NCBI GenBank assembly: GCA_032690845.1
Contig: CM064433.1
Location: 38,004,658 to 38,068,657, forward strand
Source of the DNA: Eleusine coracana subsp. coracana
Taxonomy: Eukaryota; Streptophyta; Magnoliopsida; Poales; Poaceae
Length of the DNA: 64,000 bases
Direction of reading: 5' to 3'
Made by a program: the position numbers and the translations under genes. The notes beneath the pieces were generated by a model, which worked only from the letters and a program-made list of their open reading frames with translations, was not told the origin of the DNA and did no database searches. Positions within the stretch are counted from its first letter, which is position 1. The number at the start of each line of letters is the position of its first letter. Shown here one piece after another: positions 21,978-32,949 of this stretch.

Positions 21978-23990
21978 ATGACAAAGGGAAAGGAAATTCC
22001 GCCTAGTGGATCATCTGAAGCAAGGTCCGAGGGTGATGCACCTGGAGAAAATCCAAGGATTGAAGATATTGATAAAGATGAGCTACCAAAAACCTACAAC
22101 AATGTCATGTTTGATTATGATGATCTCAAAGAAGATCGCATTGGGCAAGGGTCCGGTAGACTCCCCTACTTTGATGGACAATTTTATGATCATTGGAAAT
22201 ACAAGATGATGATGTATTTGGAATCCATGAGTCTTCATGTTGCAATTATAACCGAGAATGGTTTCTTGTGGGAAAATAGAGACAATCCAACCCATAAGGA
22301 TCAAATCAACATTCATCGTAAAGCCGTGGCTGGTAGTGCAATTGTTTCCGCACTTAGTGCCACCGAGTATGACAAGGTAGCCAGAATAAAGAATGCCAAC
22401 CAACTATGGAGAAAACTTCAGGTTATCTATGAGGGCATTGATTCCATCAAAGATGCAAGACTTGAAGAACTACAAAATGAGTTCAACCTATTCATCATGG
22501 GTCCAGGAGAAGGCCCAAAGGAAGTTCATGATAGGCTTATGAGGATTGTGAATCAAAGAAGAGCACTAGGAGCTAAAATGACCAACTTGGATATCAACAA
22601 GAGACTACTACAAGCATTGAGACCATGGGATAGCAACATTTGCTCAAACATTAGAGAGAAGGACAACTTCAAAACCTTCTCCACCGATGAAGTGCTTAGA
22701 AAGCTTCTTTCCCAAAAGCAACAAAATGGTCAAGCCAACAAGATCAATGCCTTAATCAAGCAAATTGAGGGAGCAAATGGTGACAGAAAGGATGTGGCAC
22801 TCAAAGCCACACAAGAGAATAAAAAGGAAGTGGTTGATTCTAGTAGAGAAGATAGTGATGATGAGATGGCTTTGCTTGTGAGGAGATTCAAGTTATTTCT
22901 CAAGAAAGATGGCTACAAGAAGAAAAGCTTTGACAAAGGCAAAGCAAGAAGGTCAAAAAGAACTTGCTATGAATGTGGTGATGAAGGACATTTCATTGCG
23001 GAATATCCAAAGAAGAAGAACAAAGATGAAAGAAGGAAAGACAAGCACCACAAGAAAGACAAGAAGTACAAGAAGCATAGAAGAGGTGAAGCTCACATTG
23101 GTCAAGAATGGAATTCTGATAATTCATCCTCTTCATCATCTTCCTCCTCCGAATCTGACTCGGATGAGGGAGGCATTGCTACACTTGCCATTGGCGTCAC
23201 TCCCACCAACACTTCTCTATTTGGGAGCTTGAGTGATGATGATGACGACAACAGTCACAAGTGCCTCATGGCAAGAGCATCGAAGGTAACAAAATCGAAA
23301 CACAAGCATTACTCTTATGCTAGTAGTAGTGATGATGATGATGATGTCAATGCTTCACTTCCTAAAATACTTGAATTTATGGAATTACTTGAAAAACAAA
23401 AGGAAGAAAATGATAGGTAAGAGGAGCTACTTGAGAAACAAGAAGACTTGCTTGTTCTTGAAAAGAAAAGAAACCTTGAACTAGAGAAGCTCCTAGAAGA
23501 AGAGAGAAAGAAAAATAATGACTTAACTATGTCTCTCACTAAAATTGAGAACACTTGTGAGATTGCTAAGAGCATTAAAGATGAACTTCAAGAGAAGTAT
23601 GAGGATTTGGAAAAGACTCATAAGTCTCTTGAAGAACAATATAGGATTCTTTCAACTTTCACATCCTCCTCAAATAATTCCTCTCAAGCTTCCAATAGCA
23701 AAGGATGTGATAGATGCTATAATATTGATGTTGATGCTTGTGCTACTAATATCAAATTGATTGATGATTTGAACAAGCAAGTAAAAGCTCTTGAAAGCAA
23801 AATACAACATGAGAAAGATGTTGTTGATAATGAGAAGGCAAAGTATGCAAGAGGTGCATACTCATATACTAGAATGCCATATGTCATGGATGACATTGGT
23901 TATGTTGAGGGTGCCAAGCATAATGCTCGGGAGAACAAGAATGGGAAGGAATTCCTTAAGTTCATCAAGGAAACCAAAAGAAGCAAGTAA
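21978..23990 (+). pseudogene. SIRE-type gag, one nonsense codon
   Basis: The likely start is the ATG at 21978 (MTKGKEIPPSGSSE). A copia gag core follows (YFDGQFYDHWKYKMMMYL, LWRKLQVIYEG). A zinc knuckle near 22970 reads CYECGDEGHFIAEYPKK, with the last Cys replaced by Tyr. A Lys-rich basic stretch is followed by Ser and Asp/Glu runs, then a long coiled-coil-like segment (about 23360-23800). The frame is interrupted by a single TAA at 23418-23420 and resumes in the same frame to 23990. Another frame continues the original product through VKGPKQIWVPKNKA. Gag would form the cytoplasmic particle. Confidence 0.9.
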
Positions 23991-24240
23991 AGAACAAGAA
24001 TATTAATCATTTTTCTTTTGTTAATGATTCTCATGCTAATATGCCTAATGCTACTTGTGCACTCTTTCATGATTTGATGCTTCATATGTGCTCATGAGAA
24101 ACATGCATGGACGTGTGTTTGCCAAATATGTTGGGCCACGCAAAAAGAGGCCAAAATCTTGTGTTTGGGTGTCCAAAGTGCTTGTGACTAACGTAAAAGG
24201 ACCCAAGCAAATTTGGGTACCTAAAAACAAAGCTTAATTT

Positions 24241-24834
24241 GTTTTGTAGGACTATGTCTCCAGAGGATCAAGTTGGGTGATTGATAATGGATGCACCAAT
24301 CATATGACCGGAGACAAAAAGATGTTCAAGTCATTCGAGCCAAGTCATAACAAAAATGAGTACATCACATTTGGTGACAATGGAACGTGACAAGTACTAG
24401 GTTATGGTAAAGTCCCTCTCACTCCTTCATATTCCCTCTCTAAGGTTATGCTTGTTGATCACGTTGACTTCAATCTTTTGTCCATTTTGCAATTTTGTAA
24501 AATGGGCTATGATTATTTGTTCAACGAATATGGTGTGACCGTCTATAAGAGGAGTGATGGCTCGGTTGCTTTTAAGGGTGTGCTTAAAGGAAAGCTTTAT
24601 GTTGTGGACTTCTCCACGGATGAAGCTAGACTTGGTACATGCTTATTAGCGAAGTCCAACATGGAATGGTTGTGGCATAGAAGGCTAGCCCATGTTGGTA
24701 TGAGAAATCTTCACAAACTCCAAAAGGGCGGCCGTATCATAGGACTAACCGACGTTTGCTTTGAGAAGGATAAAATTTGTAGTGCATGCCAAGCGGGAAA
24801 GCAAGTTGGAGCATCACACCCACCAAGAATTTGA
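24241..24834 (+). pseudogene. SIRE-type protease and pre-integrase region
   Basis: The protease signature at about 24281 reads WVIDNGCTNHM, where the catalytic triplet is normally DSG; Ser to Asn should inactivate it. The gag pre-integrase/zinc-binding part follows at 24448-24834: NMEWLWHRRLAHVGMRNLHKL gives the His pair and CSACQAGKQ the Cys pair. A stop at about 24388 separates the two and a frameshift follows near 24825. Confidence 0.87.
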
Positions 24835-26210
24835 TGACCACCACAAGGCCATTGGAGATGTTGCACATGGACCTCTTCGGCCCTGTCTCCTACATAAGTG
24901 TTGGTGGTAATAAATATGGTCTTGTAATTGTTGATGACATTTCTCGCTTCACGTGGATATTCTTTTTGCATGATAAAGGTGAAGTAAAAGATGTGCTCAA
25001 GATGTTCATGAAAAGAGCACAAAATGAATATGAAGTCAAGATCAAGAAAATAAGGAGTGACAACGGCACCGAATTCAAGAACACTCAAGTTGAAGAGTAT
25101 CTCGATGAAGAAGGCATCAAGCATGACTTTTCAGCACCCTACTCTCCTCCACAAAATTGGGTGGCCGAAAAAAAGAACCGCATGCTCATTGAGATGGCAA
25201 GAACAATGCTTGATGAATACAAGACGTTCGACCGCTTCTGGGCCAAGGCCATCAACACCGCATGCCATGCCTCCAACCGGTTGTATCTTCATCGACTATT
25301 GAAGAAAACACCATATGAGCTACTAACCGGTAACAAGCCTAATATTTCCTACTTTCATGTTTTTGGGAGCAAATGCTTTATGCTAAACAAGAAATCCAAG
25401 ACTTCTAAGTTTGCTCCAAAAGTTGATGAAGGTTTCTTGCTTGGTTATGGGTCGAATGTTCATGCCTATCATGTATTCAACAAAACCACCGGTTGTGTTG
25501 AAAATTCACATGACGTGACATTCGATGAATCTAATGGATCTCAAGGAGAGGAAGTTGTTAATGATGGTGTAAATGATGAAGCTCCTAGAAGTGTAATAAA
25601 AAGGATCGCCATTGGTGATGTGAGACCACAAAAAACATCAAGTATTGAAAATCAACCCACTCCCTCAAGACAAAACCAACATCATGGGAATAAAGAATTA
25701 GATCACGCAAGTGGTCAAGATCAAGATGTTGGGAATCATGAACAAGCATCAAGCAATGATTCTCAAAGACATGATGAAGAGGTTGATAAAGATGGTGGTG
25801 AAGAAAGCTCACACCCACCGCACCAAAGAGTGCATCAAAATGTACAACGTGATCACCCCGTCGAGCAAATTCTTAGAGATATTGACAAGAGAGTAATCAC
25901 TAGATCTCGAGTTAGTAGTTTTTGTGAATATTACTCTTTTGTCTCTTCTATGGAGCCATTTAGGGTAGAACAAGCACTTGAGGATGCGGATTGGGTGATA
26001 GCCATGCAAGAAGAATTGAACAACTTCACAAGAAACAAAGTGTGGACACTGGAGGAAAGGCCAAAGAACAAGAATGTTGTGGGCACCAAATTGGTGTTCC
26101 GCAACAAACAAAATGAAGATGGTGTTGTGACAAGAAACAAGGCAAGGCTCGTGGCAAAGGGTATTCACAAGTGGAAGGTTTGGATTTTGATGAAACTTAT
26201 GCCCCTGTAG
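24825..26210 (+). pseudogene. SIRE-type integrase and N-terminal RT
   Basis: The catalytic core shows LHMDLFGP and VDDISRFTWIFFL, then IRSDNGTEF with the second Asp, then QNWVAEKKNRML. The last normally reads QNGVAE; the Glu is kept but Gly has become Trp. Then come WAKAINTACHASNRLY and the linker region to about 25930. RT begins with ALEDADWVIAMQEELNNF and TKLVFRNKQNEDG, then shifts frame near 26170. Confidence 0.9.
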
Positions 26211-27429
26211 CAAGGCTTGAATCTATTAGAATATTACTTGCTTTTGCTACTCACCATGATTTTAAGTTGTACCAAATGGACGTGAAAATTGCATTCCTAA
26301 ATGGGCCAATCAAGGAAGAAGTGTATGTGGAGCAACCACCGGGCTTAAGCAAGCCCCGAGAGCATGGTATGAATGCCTTAGGGATTTTCTTGTTAAAAAG
26401 GGTTTTGTCATTGGCAAGGCCGATCCAACCCTCTTCACTAAGCGTTTTGGTGATGATATCTTTGTATGCCAAATATATGTCGATGACATTATATTTGGTT
26501 CTACTAACCAAACCTTTTGTGATGAATTTAGCAAGATAATGACCAAAAGGTTTGAGATGTCCATGATGGGAGAATTGACATTCTTTCTAGGCTTCCAAGT
26601 GAAGCAACTCAAGGAGGGCACCTTCATATGTCAAGCAAAGTACACACAAGACCTATTGAAGAAATTTGACACGGACAAGGCAAGGCCCATCAAAACTCCC
26701 ATGCCGACAAATGGTCACCTCGACCTCAACAAAAAGGATGAACCCATTGATCAAAAGGTATATCGCTCCATAATTGGCTCTTTGCTTTATCTTTGTGCAT
26801 CTAGGTCCGATATCATGCTAAGTGTGTGTATGTGTGCACGTTTTCAAGCCGCTCCTATGGAGTGTCACATGGTGGCTGTTAAGAGAATATTGAGATATTT
26901 TGTTCACACACCCAACCTAGGGCTTTGGTACCCCAAGGGCTCAAATTTCAACCTATTAGGCTATTCCGATGTGGATTATGCCGGGGATAAGGTGGATAGA
27001 AAGAGCACCTCCGGGACATGCCAATTCTTGGGTAGGTTCCTAGTGTCATGGTCATCCAAGAAACAAAACTCCGTTGCACTTTCCACGGCCGAAGCGGAGT
27101 ATGTTACAGCCGGTAGTTGTTGTGCACAACTACTTTGGATGAGACAAACTCTAAGGGATTACGGTTACAAGTTGAACCGTGTTCCACTCCTATGTGACAA
27201 TGAGAGTGCTATAAAGCTTGCTTATAACCCCATTGAGCATTTGCGCACAAAGCATATAGATATCTGCCACCACTTTTTGACAGATCATTTCATCAAGGGG
27301 GATATCGAAGTTAGCCATGTGAGAACCGAAGATCAACTAGCCGATATATTCACGAAGCCCCTAGATGAGAAGAGATTTTGCTACCTTAGGAGTGAATTAA
27401 ATATTCTTGACTCTAGCAATGTGATGTAG
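26171..27429 (+). pseudogene. SIRE-type RT palm and RNase H
   Basis: The frame starting near 26171 carries DETYAPVARLESIRILLAFA and KLYQMDVKIAFLNG. The catalytic IYVDDIIFGSTN motif lies near 26477 in another frame. From 26539 to 27429 the frame is open: MMGELTFFLGFQVKQL, YRSIIGSLLYL, then RNase H with VALSTAEAEYV and LRTKHIDICHHFL, ending in the usual DIFTKPLDEKRF. At least two frameshifts (about 26170 and 26390-26480) break this part. Confidence 0.92.
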
Positions 27430-28284
27430 AGAACGTGCACATCTGAATGGTGATTGTTTTGTTATTGTAAAAAATTATAGTACTATGTCAAAAACCTATT
27501 ATTTGTGCTATTGAAGTTGGTTTTTGATCACTAGATCGAATCTTGACAAAATATGGCCATTGTTATGTCTTGTTGATTGTTGGCTGACCATAAGATGTCA
27601 AGAATTTCCATCAAAATTCTTTAAAGTAAATGAAAATCTTCTATTCTTTCTACTCCCTCTGGTCTTTCTAGAGTCGGGCAAGTCCGACAGCCATCGGACA
27701 TGTCCGACGGTCCAGGTTTCGATCCTTTTAACCCAACCCGACTTACCCCTTCGGTCAACCCATCCTCATTCATCTCCCTCACATTCTCTCTCCTCAAGAA
27801 CACCCCTATTGGCGGCACCAAGGCGATCTCCCTCTCCCATCATCCATTGGAGCAATTTTGGAGGTCAAGAGGTCCTCCTCCATTAGAGAAGTCTGATCCC
27901 CCATTGTTTTTGCAAGGTTTAACCCTAATCCCCTCTCTCTCCCTTAGGGTTAGGGTTATTGATTAATTCTAGTGTCAAATCTTGTTCCCTTGCATATTTG
28001 ATCCATGGAGGTAGCCTCTAGTTAGTTATTAGTGGAGTAGAAGAAGTTTGGGTACTTGTGGTAGGTGGATTCGTGAAGGATCTAGGTTTTTGAAAAAACT
28101 GCGTGTCATCGGACAAGTCTGATGACCATCGGACATGTCCGACGCATCGGACTTGCCCGATGATTATCGGACATGTCCGATGACCTGCAGTTTCTTCAAA
28201 AACCTGGGCTCTTCATTGATTCTCCTCACCCCTATTCCTCTTTTTGACTCCCTTCTAACTTGTTGCTCACTACATTTCCTCAGC
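27430..28284 (+). promoter_or_regulatory. Spacer before the additional ORF, with LTR-type palindromes
   Basis: No protein domain is visible. Two palindrome clusters, 27671-27712 and 28107-28185, repeat the TCGGACATGTCCGA motif found in the LTRs. Between them lies a leader-like sequence with TTAGGGTTAGGGTTATTG. A separate promoter for the downstream ORF is an inference; the sequence shows only the motif sharing. Confidence 0.5.
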
Positions 28285-29857
28285 ATGTCTGACATGGAAG
28301 CATCCCCCTTGAGGGAGAAGAGAACCAAGACCTGCGCAGATCAAGGCCAAAGCCAACCCCCAAAGAGGAGGAAGGCCACTGCTGGGCGCATCCGACGCAC
28401 CACCCTGAAAGCTCCAGCTGAAAGAGAGGAGCCGGAAGAGACAAATGAACTTGATAGTGTCATGCATCCTCTAGCAGAAATGGAGAACTCTGACCGTGAC
28501 ATTGTGTTCTACTTTCATGCCTCCATTGAGACCTACTATGCAAGGTTAACTAACTTCTATCTTGGTGAGAAAGAAGCTTCTGATTTTTGCTTTCATGCAC
28601 ACTTCTATGCGGATTGGTACCGCTCCACCTATCTACGCATGAAGAATACAGTGGTTGAGATGAAGTGGCTTGATTGGGATCACATGAAGACAAGGAAGCA
28701 TCCATTACTCGATCAAGTGCTGGCTGCCTGTGAGCATCATGGTCTCAAGACCTTCCTGACTTTCCAGTACTCTTGGAATATGGAAATCATAGCTTAGTTT
28801 TACTCAACTGTCTATTTTGATGAAGATCAAAACCATGTCCTGGATGACGAATGGCACCAAGTACACCTGCTCCCAGAACCAGTTTGCTACTATGATTGGA
28901 CTTAAGCATACATGCAAGGAAAGGCACAAGGTTCACAAGGGGAATCATATGGTTGCTGAGGACATGAGGTACATGTATGTGGACCCGGATAACTGCTCTC
29001 CTACCAACTCCAGTGGATTGAAACCATTCTTCTCAGTCTTATTTCGGATCTGCAGGAGTACCTTAGCTCCAAGGGGAGGCAATTCTGACCATATCCCAGC
29101 CTTTCAGAGGGATATCCTACACTGGGTTCATGGGAATAGAAAGTTTGATGCATTTGACTATGTCTATCAGGAGATGTGGGACATCTCCATCTCTCCAAAG
29201 CGTGGCTGTGGATACGCTCCTCACATCATGTTCATGATTGAGAAGGTATCGAGTTTAACCTTAAACAAGGATATGAAGCATCTGAGCCTCAAACCTCAGA
29301 TTCCTTCTAACTAAACTCCCGACACCACCTCTGGACAGTTCTTTGGAGTAGCTCAGCCACCATCTTCAGCTGCACCACCTCAGCCACCTCGGGCTGCCTC
29401 TCGGGGCACTGAATCCTCTCATGTGCCTCCGCCTCCTCGCGGGAAGAGAAGCGGGATTATGAAGATGTTCAAATCTCTTATGAGCATGTTCAGGAGCATT
29501 AATCAGAGGCTCGACATCATTGAGAGGAATCAAAAGGGTCTTTATGACCATTTTGGTATTGAGACTCCTCCTCCACCGTCCCCAGCTGAAGGCTTACCTC
29601 CTCCAACTCAAGATGACCCCACCTTCACTATCGAGGAGATGAACTATTTTGGGTACTATATGACTCCTCCTCCTTTCTCCTCTGGCGCAGGTTCGAGTGC
29701 TCAACACATTCGCTTTGAGGATGCCGACGGCGAGGGTGGTGAAGATCAAGTTGCCTATGCTCTTCGCCAGTGCAAAGGGAAAGAACTGGCCATTGATGAG
29801 GAAGAAGAGGAAGAAGGCGATGATGATGATGAAGACTATGGGTTCTCTGACGACTAG
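28285..29857 (+). pseudogene. Additional (env-position) ORF of the SIRE-type element
   Basis: The start is the ATG at 28285 (MSDMEASPLREKRTK), followed by a basic stretch QPPKRRKATAGRIRR that could be a nuclear signal. The core is of the plant-transposon protein type (FYHASIETYYA-like region, LKTFLTFQYSW, then QNQFATMIGL in the next frame). A proline-rich segment and a helix (MSMFRSINQRLDIIERNQ) follow, and the end is strongly acidic (EEEEEEGDDDDEDYGFSDD). Damage is a TAG at 28795-28797, a frameshift before about 28840, and a TAA at 29312-29314. The position equals the env-like ORF of SIRE elements, but I see no signal peptide or clear membrane segment, so an envelope role is not supported. 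Confidence 0.7.
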
Positions 29858-30305
29858 AGCTCTCATCATCTTCTACCCACACTTTTCTCCTTTTTGGGTA
29901 TCTTGATGCCAAAGGGCGAGAAGTGTAGTTATCTTAGGTTTTTTTATCATCTTAGTTTGTGAGTTGTGAGCGAGTTTGGAGTTGAACTATTTATGGCACT
30001 ATTTGGTTTGTAAAACTCTATTTTGCTACCTATGTGGTTGGTTTGTGCACTCTATTTGCTTATTGTATTGGTACTTTGTTGTTTATATTTTCATTTGCAT
30101 TTCGTCTATCTTTTGTGATCAATTGGTGCAAATTAACATGTATGCATAGTTTTAGGGGGAGCTCTCACATTTTTTCTTTAATATGTGCACTTATTATTAT
30201 CTCATATCTTCTTCTTCGTGCACACTTTTAGGGGGAGTTCCTCATCACAAACTGAACCTTTATTGCATATTTTTATGAAAATTAGTTGTATTGTCATCAA
30301 TCACC

Positions 30306-30319
30306 AAAAAGGGGGAGAT
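30306..30319 (+). other. Polypurine tract of the SIRE-type element
   Basis: AAAAAGGGGGAGAT lies immediately before the 3' LTR start TGAAGGTG. Confidence 0.9.
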
Positions 30320-31900
30320 TGAAGGTGCATCTAGGCCCCTAATTTTATTTTGGTGATTGGCGCCAATACAATTAAGAACGGACTAATCTTTTAATGAGCT
30401 TGTGTGTAGGTTATGGTATAAAGTTTGGTGATTAAATGCATAGAAACAAAAATGGAGAAAAGAAGATGGCAAAGTGCTTCAAGATAAAATTCAAAATATG
30501 CTCAAGAATGAAGTTCATGAAGTTTTCTTTTAAATCTTGAGTATAGGAAAAGTCATACTATTAAGAGGGACACAAAAGTGTGAAGCGGAGGTGAACTAAG
30601 TGCAAAATTCCCCTTTCTAGGCCAAATAAAAATTTCCAGGGCAAAATCATCGGACTTATCCGACCCATTGGACAAGTCCATCGGACTCCAGTAGCTCTGC
30701 CACTCTGGGTCATCGGACATGTCTGACGGTCATCGGACTTGTCCGATGACCAGAGGAAAGTCCGACACATCAGACACTTTCATCGGAGTACAGTTCCCCT
30801 GCCACCCTATTTTCATCGGACTTATCCGATGGCCGTCGGACTTGTCCGATGGACAAGACTTGTCCGAGCCATCAGACAAGTCCATCGGATTCCAGTTCCT
30901 CTGCCCCTCCTGTGCCGTCGGACAAGTCCGATGGCCATCGGACTTGTCCGATGGTCATCTTATTTGAGACATCGGGCAAGCTTGTTGGACTCCGATTTCT
31001 GTGCCACCTTGATTCATCGGACATGTCCAATGACCATCGAACTTGTCCGACACAGATCTCAGAAATTGGATCTCCAATGACTCTTTTCCCCATTGGGCTA
31101 TTAATAGAACCCCTCTTTGCCCTTTGGCTGGTTGGTCACTCATTCCACTCAAAAACACTCTCAAGCTCACTTTGCTCTCCCCAACTCTCCTCCCTTGCTT
31201 CCACTCTTGATTTGTGAAGGGATTGAGAGAAGATTGAAGTGCTTCATCGACTCCAAGCTTTCATCCTCTTGAGCACTTGGTTCATCCTCACCGCCGACGA
31301 CTATTGTGTTTGTTACTCTTGGGGATTCATCCCCTAGATGGTTAGAGGTGCCCGTAGAGCTCCCATCTTGTGTGGTGACACCTCGGAAAGTTTGTATTGA
31401 CCCCTTCTTTGTGGAGTTTCTAGAGGAAAACCAAGTTTGATCTTTATGGTCACTAAGAGAGGTTAGGGTTGAAAGAGACCCGGTCCTTTATGGATCCCTC
31501 AACGGAGACGTAGGCTTCTTTGTAGAGCTGAACTTCGATGAACAAATCTTGTGCCTTACTTGTGCTTTTAATTACTTATCTCTCATTTACTTGTTCTTGC
31601 TCATAAACTTGCTAGTTAGGGTTTGCTTCGTATTTCTTAAATTAACTTGTGTAGGTTGCTTGCTAGGTTCTCTCCTTATTTTTATAGCTTCCCCTTGCTT
31701 ATATTCACTTGGTCCTAGTTTGCCTTACACTAGTTTTAATATTTACCCGGTCGATCTACTTTTCTATCTCGTGCCATCGGACAAGTCATCGGACTTTCCC
31801 TACAATTGTTGGACAAGTCCGACACTGCACATTTAACTTTTATTATTAAGTGAATTTCATGGATTATTGCCTATTGACCTCCCCCCTCTAGGCACTTTTA
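30320..31900 (+). repeat. 3' LTR of the SIRE-type element
   Basis: 1581 bp, TGAAGGTG to GGCACTTTTA; the terminal CA seems to have become TA. It aligns along its whole length with 20396-21926 and is about 50 bp longer, mainly from extra palindrome units near 30666 and 30830. The TATA-like box has changed (GGCTATTAATAG near 31095). Confidence 0.92.
30650..31055 (+). repeat. Palindromic TCGGACWTGTCCGA array, 3' LTR
   Basis: The counterpart of the array at 20725-21080. It includes clean head-to-head neighbours near 30917-30952 (GTCGGACAAGTCCGATGG followed by ATCGGACTTGTCCGATGG). Two inserted stretches relative to the 5' LTR are built of the same motif. Confidence 0.88.
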
Positions 31901-31905
31901 GGATC

Positions 31906-32949
31906 TCTCAACTCCGGTATGGACCCGTGCTCCAAGGTCCCGAGTCTAGTGCTCCTCCATGTCACCTCGAGCATATCCTCAATGGTGGAGCGATCAGGCG
32001 CGGCTACAAAGGCAGGGCCCCATGGTGCATCAGGCACTGCAACCATATCATCGTCAGTGTCCAACGTCCTCGTGCAAGCTGCAAATCCGGTGATTTGTGT
32101 GAGCTCAGAGCCATTTGGGGGTGCTTAGGGCTGCCGTTCATCGCTAAGGACATCATGTCCTTGCTGCTCGCGCGAGTCTCATAGGGCTCAAGTATGCGTG
32201 GTGGCAGCCCTTGGTTTGCTAGGCACACCGGTAGGTAGCCTCCAGAGGCTGAGCCGACTGGCATTTCTCTCTCGTCTTGCTGGTTTGGTGACCATTAGAC
32301 CGGCATGTGGTCACGTCGGTCGTCGACCTACTCCTTGATGAGAACTGCTATGCATGCTCATGGTGGTCATGTTTTGTGTTGCCCATCGTCGCTGGATTGC
32401 GGTTTGTGTTCATCTTCTCGCAGGTTGTGGTTTCATTCTGGTTCATGCTCCTTAGTAGTCGACATAGAATCAACACATGCAATAGGGAGACATGGTGCTC
32501 CGGGCAGAAGCCTTACTCTATCGGCAATGATGGCATCTTGCACGTCATTTCCCATCTTGAAGGCATTGCTGAGGTGCACTGTTCTGCCAACCTTAGTATT
32601 ATCCAGGTGAAAACCTAGATCCAACTTACTAGATCGGGGCAACAAATATGTCAACAATGTCGCATTACTCTTGAGGATGATGCCTTGGATTCTCTGCTAG
32701 TGTTGAAGATCTTAACAACTTGATTCATGGGTGCACAGTTAGGTGTGTGTGCAGATGTTATCTATCATTAGTGCCTGGTTTTTGTATTTCTCCCCATGTA
32801 ATCTATCTACTCTCACCCCCATTCAAATATATCATAAATCTGTAATTGGGTCATTACGGGGCCAGCACTATTATTAATATAATGAAATCAGGTGGGAGTT
32901 CTCCTCCCCCATTGACCGTAAAAAAAAGCAAAGGCCGTATCTAAAAAGA
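31906..32949 (+). other. Right part of the target locus with LINE-like poly(A) end
   Basis: Frames of about 100 codons (31867-32184, 32305-32618) have no recognisable domain. Near the end, GGTGGGAGTTCTCCTCCCCC could form a small hairpin, followed by GTAAAAAAAA at about 32919-32928. That is the style of a grass LINE 3' end. With the 19.9-20.4 kb segment this may be a short or internally deleted LINE-type insertion. Evidence is weak. Confidence 0.35.

Larger units (their letters stand above)
20396..31900 (+). mobile_element. SIRE/Maximus-type copia retrotransposon, near full length
   Basis: 11.5 kb with TSD GGATC on both sides (20391-20395 and 31901-31905). It has two LTRs starting TGAAGGTGCATCTAGG, a PBS at 21929, and the copia order gag-PR-IN-RT-RH. 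A long 3' region carries an additional ORF, and a purine tract precedes the 3' LTR. The extra ORF and the 'WVPKNKA-stop' end of gag fit the SIRE/Maximus lineage. All coding parts carry stops or frameshifts. In the first ~73 bases the LTRs differ at six sites, all transitions, so the insertion is not recent. Confidence 0.93.

Noticed and set aside
28285..29857. Envelope gene
   Set aside because: The position is right for an env-like ORF, but no signal peptide, fusion segment or transmembrane helix is visible.
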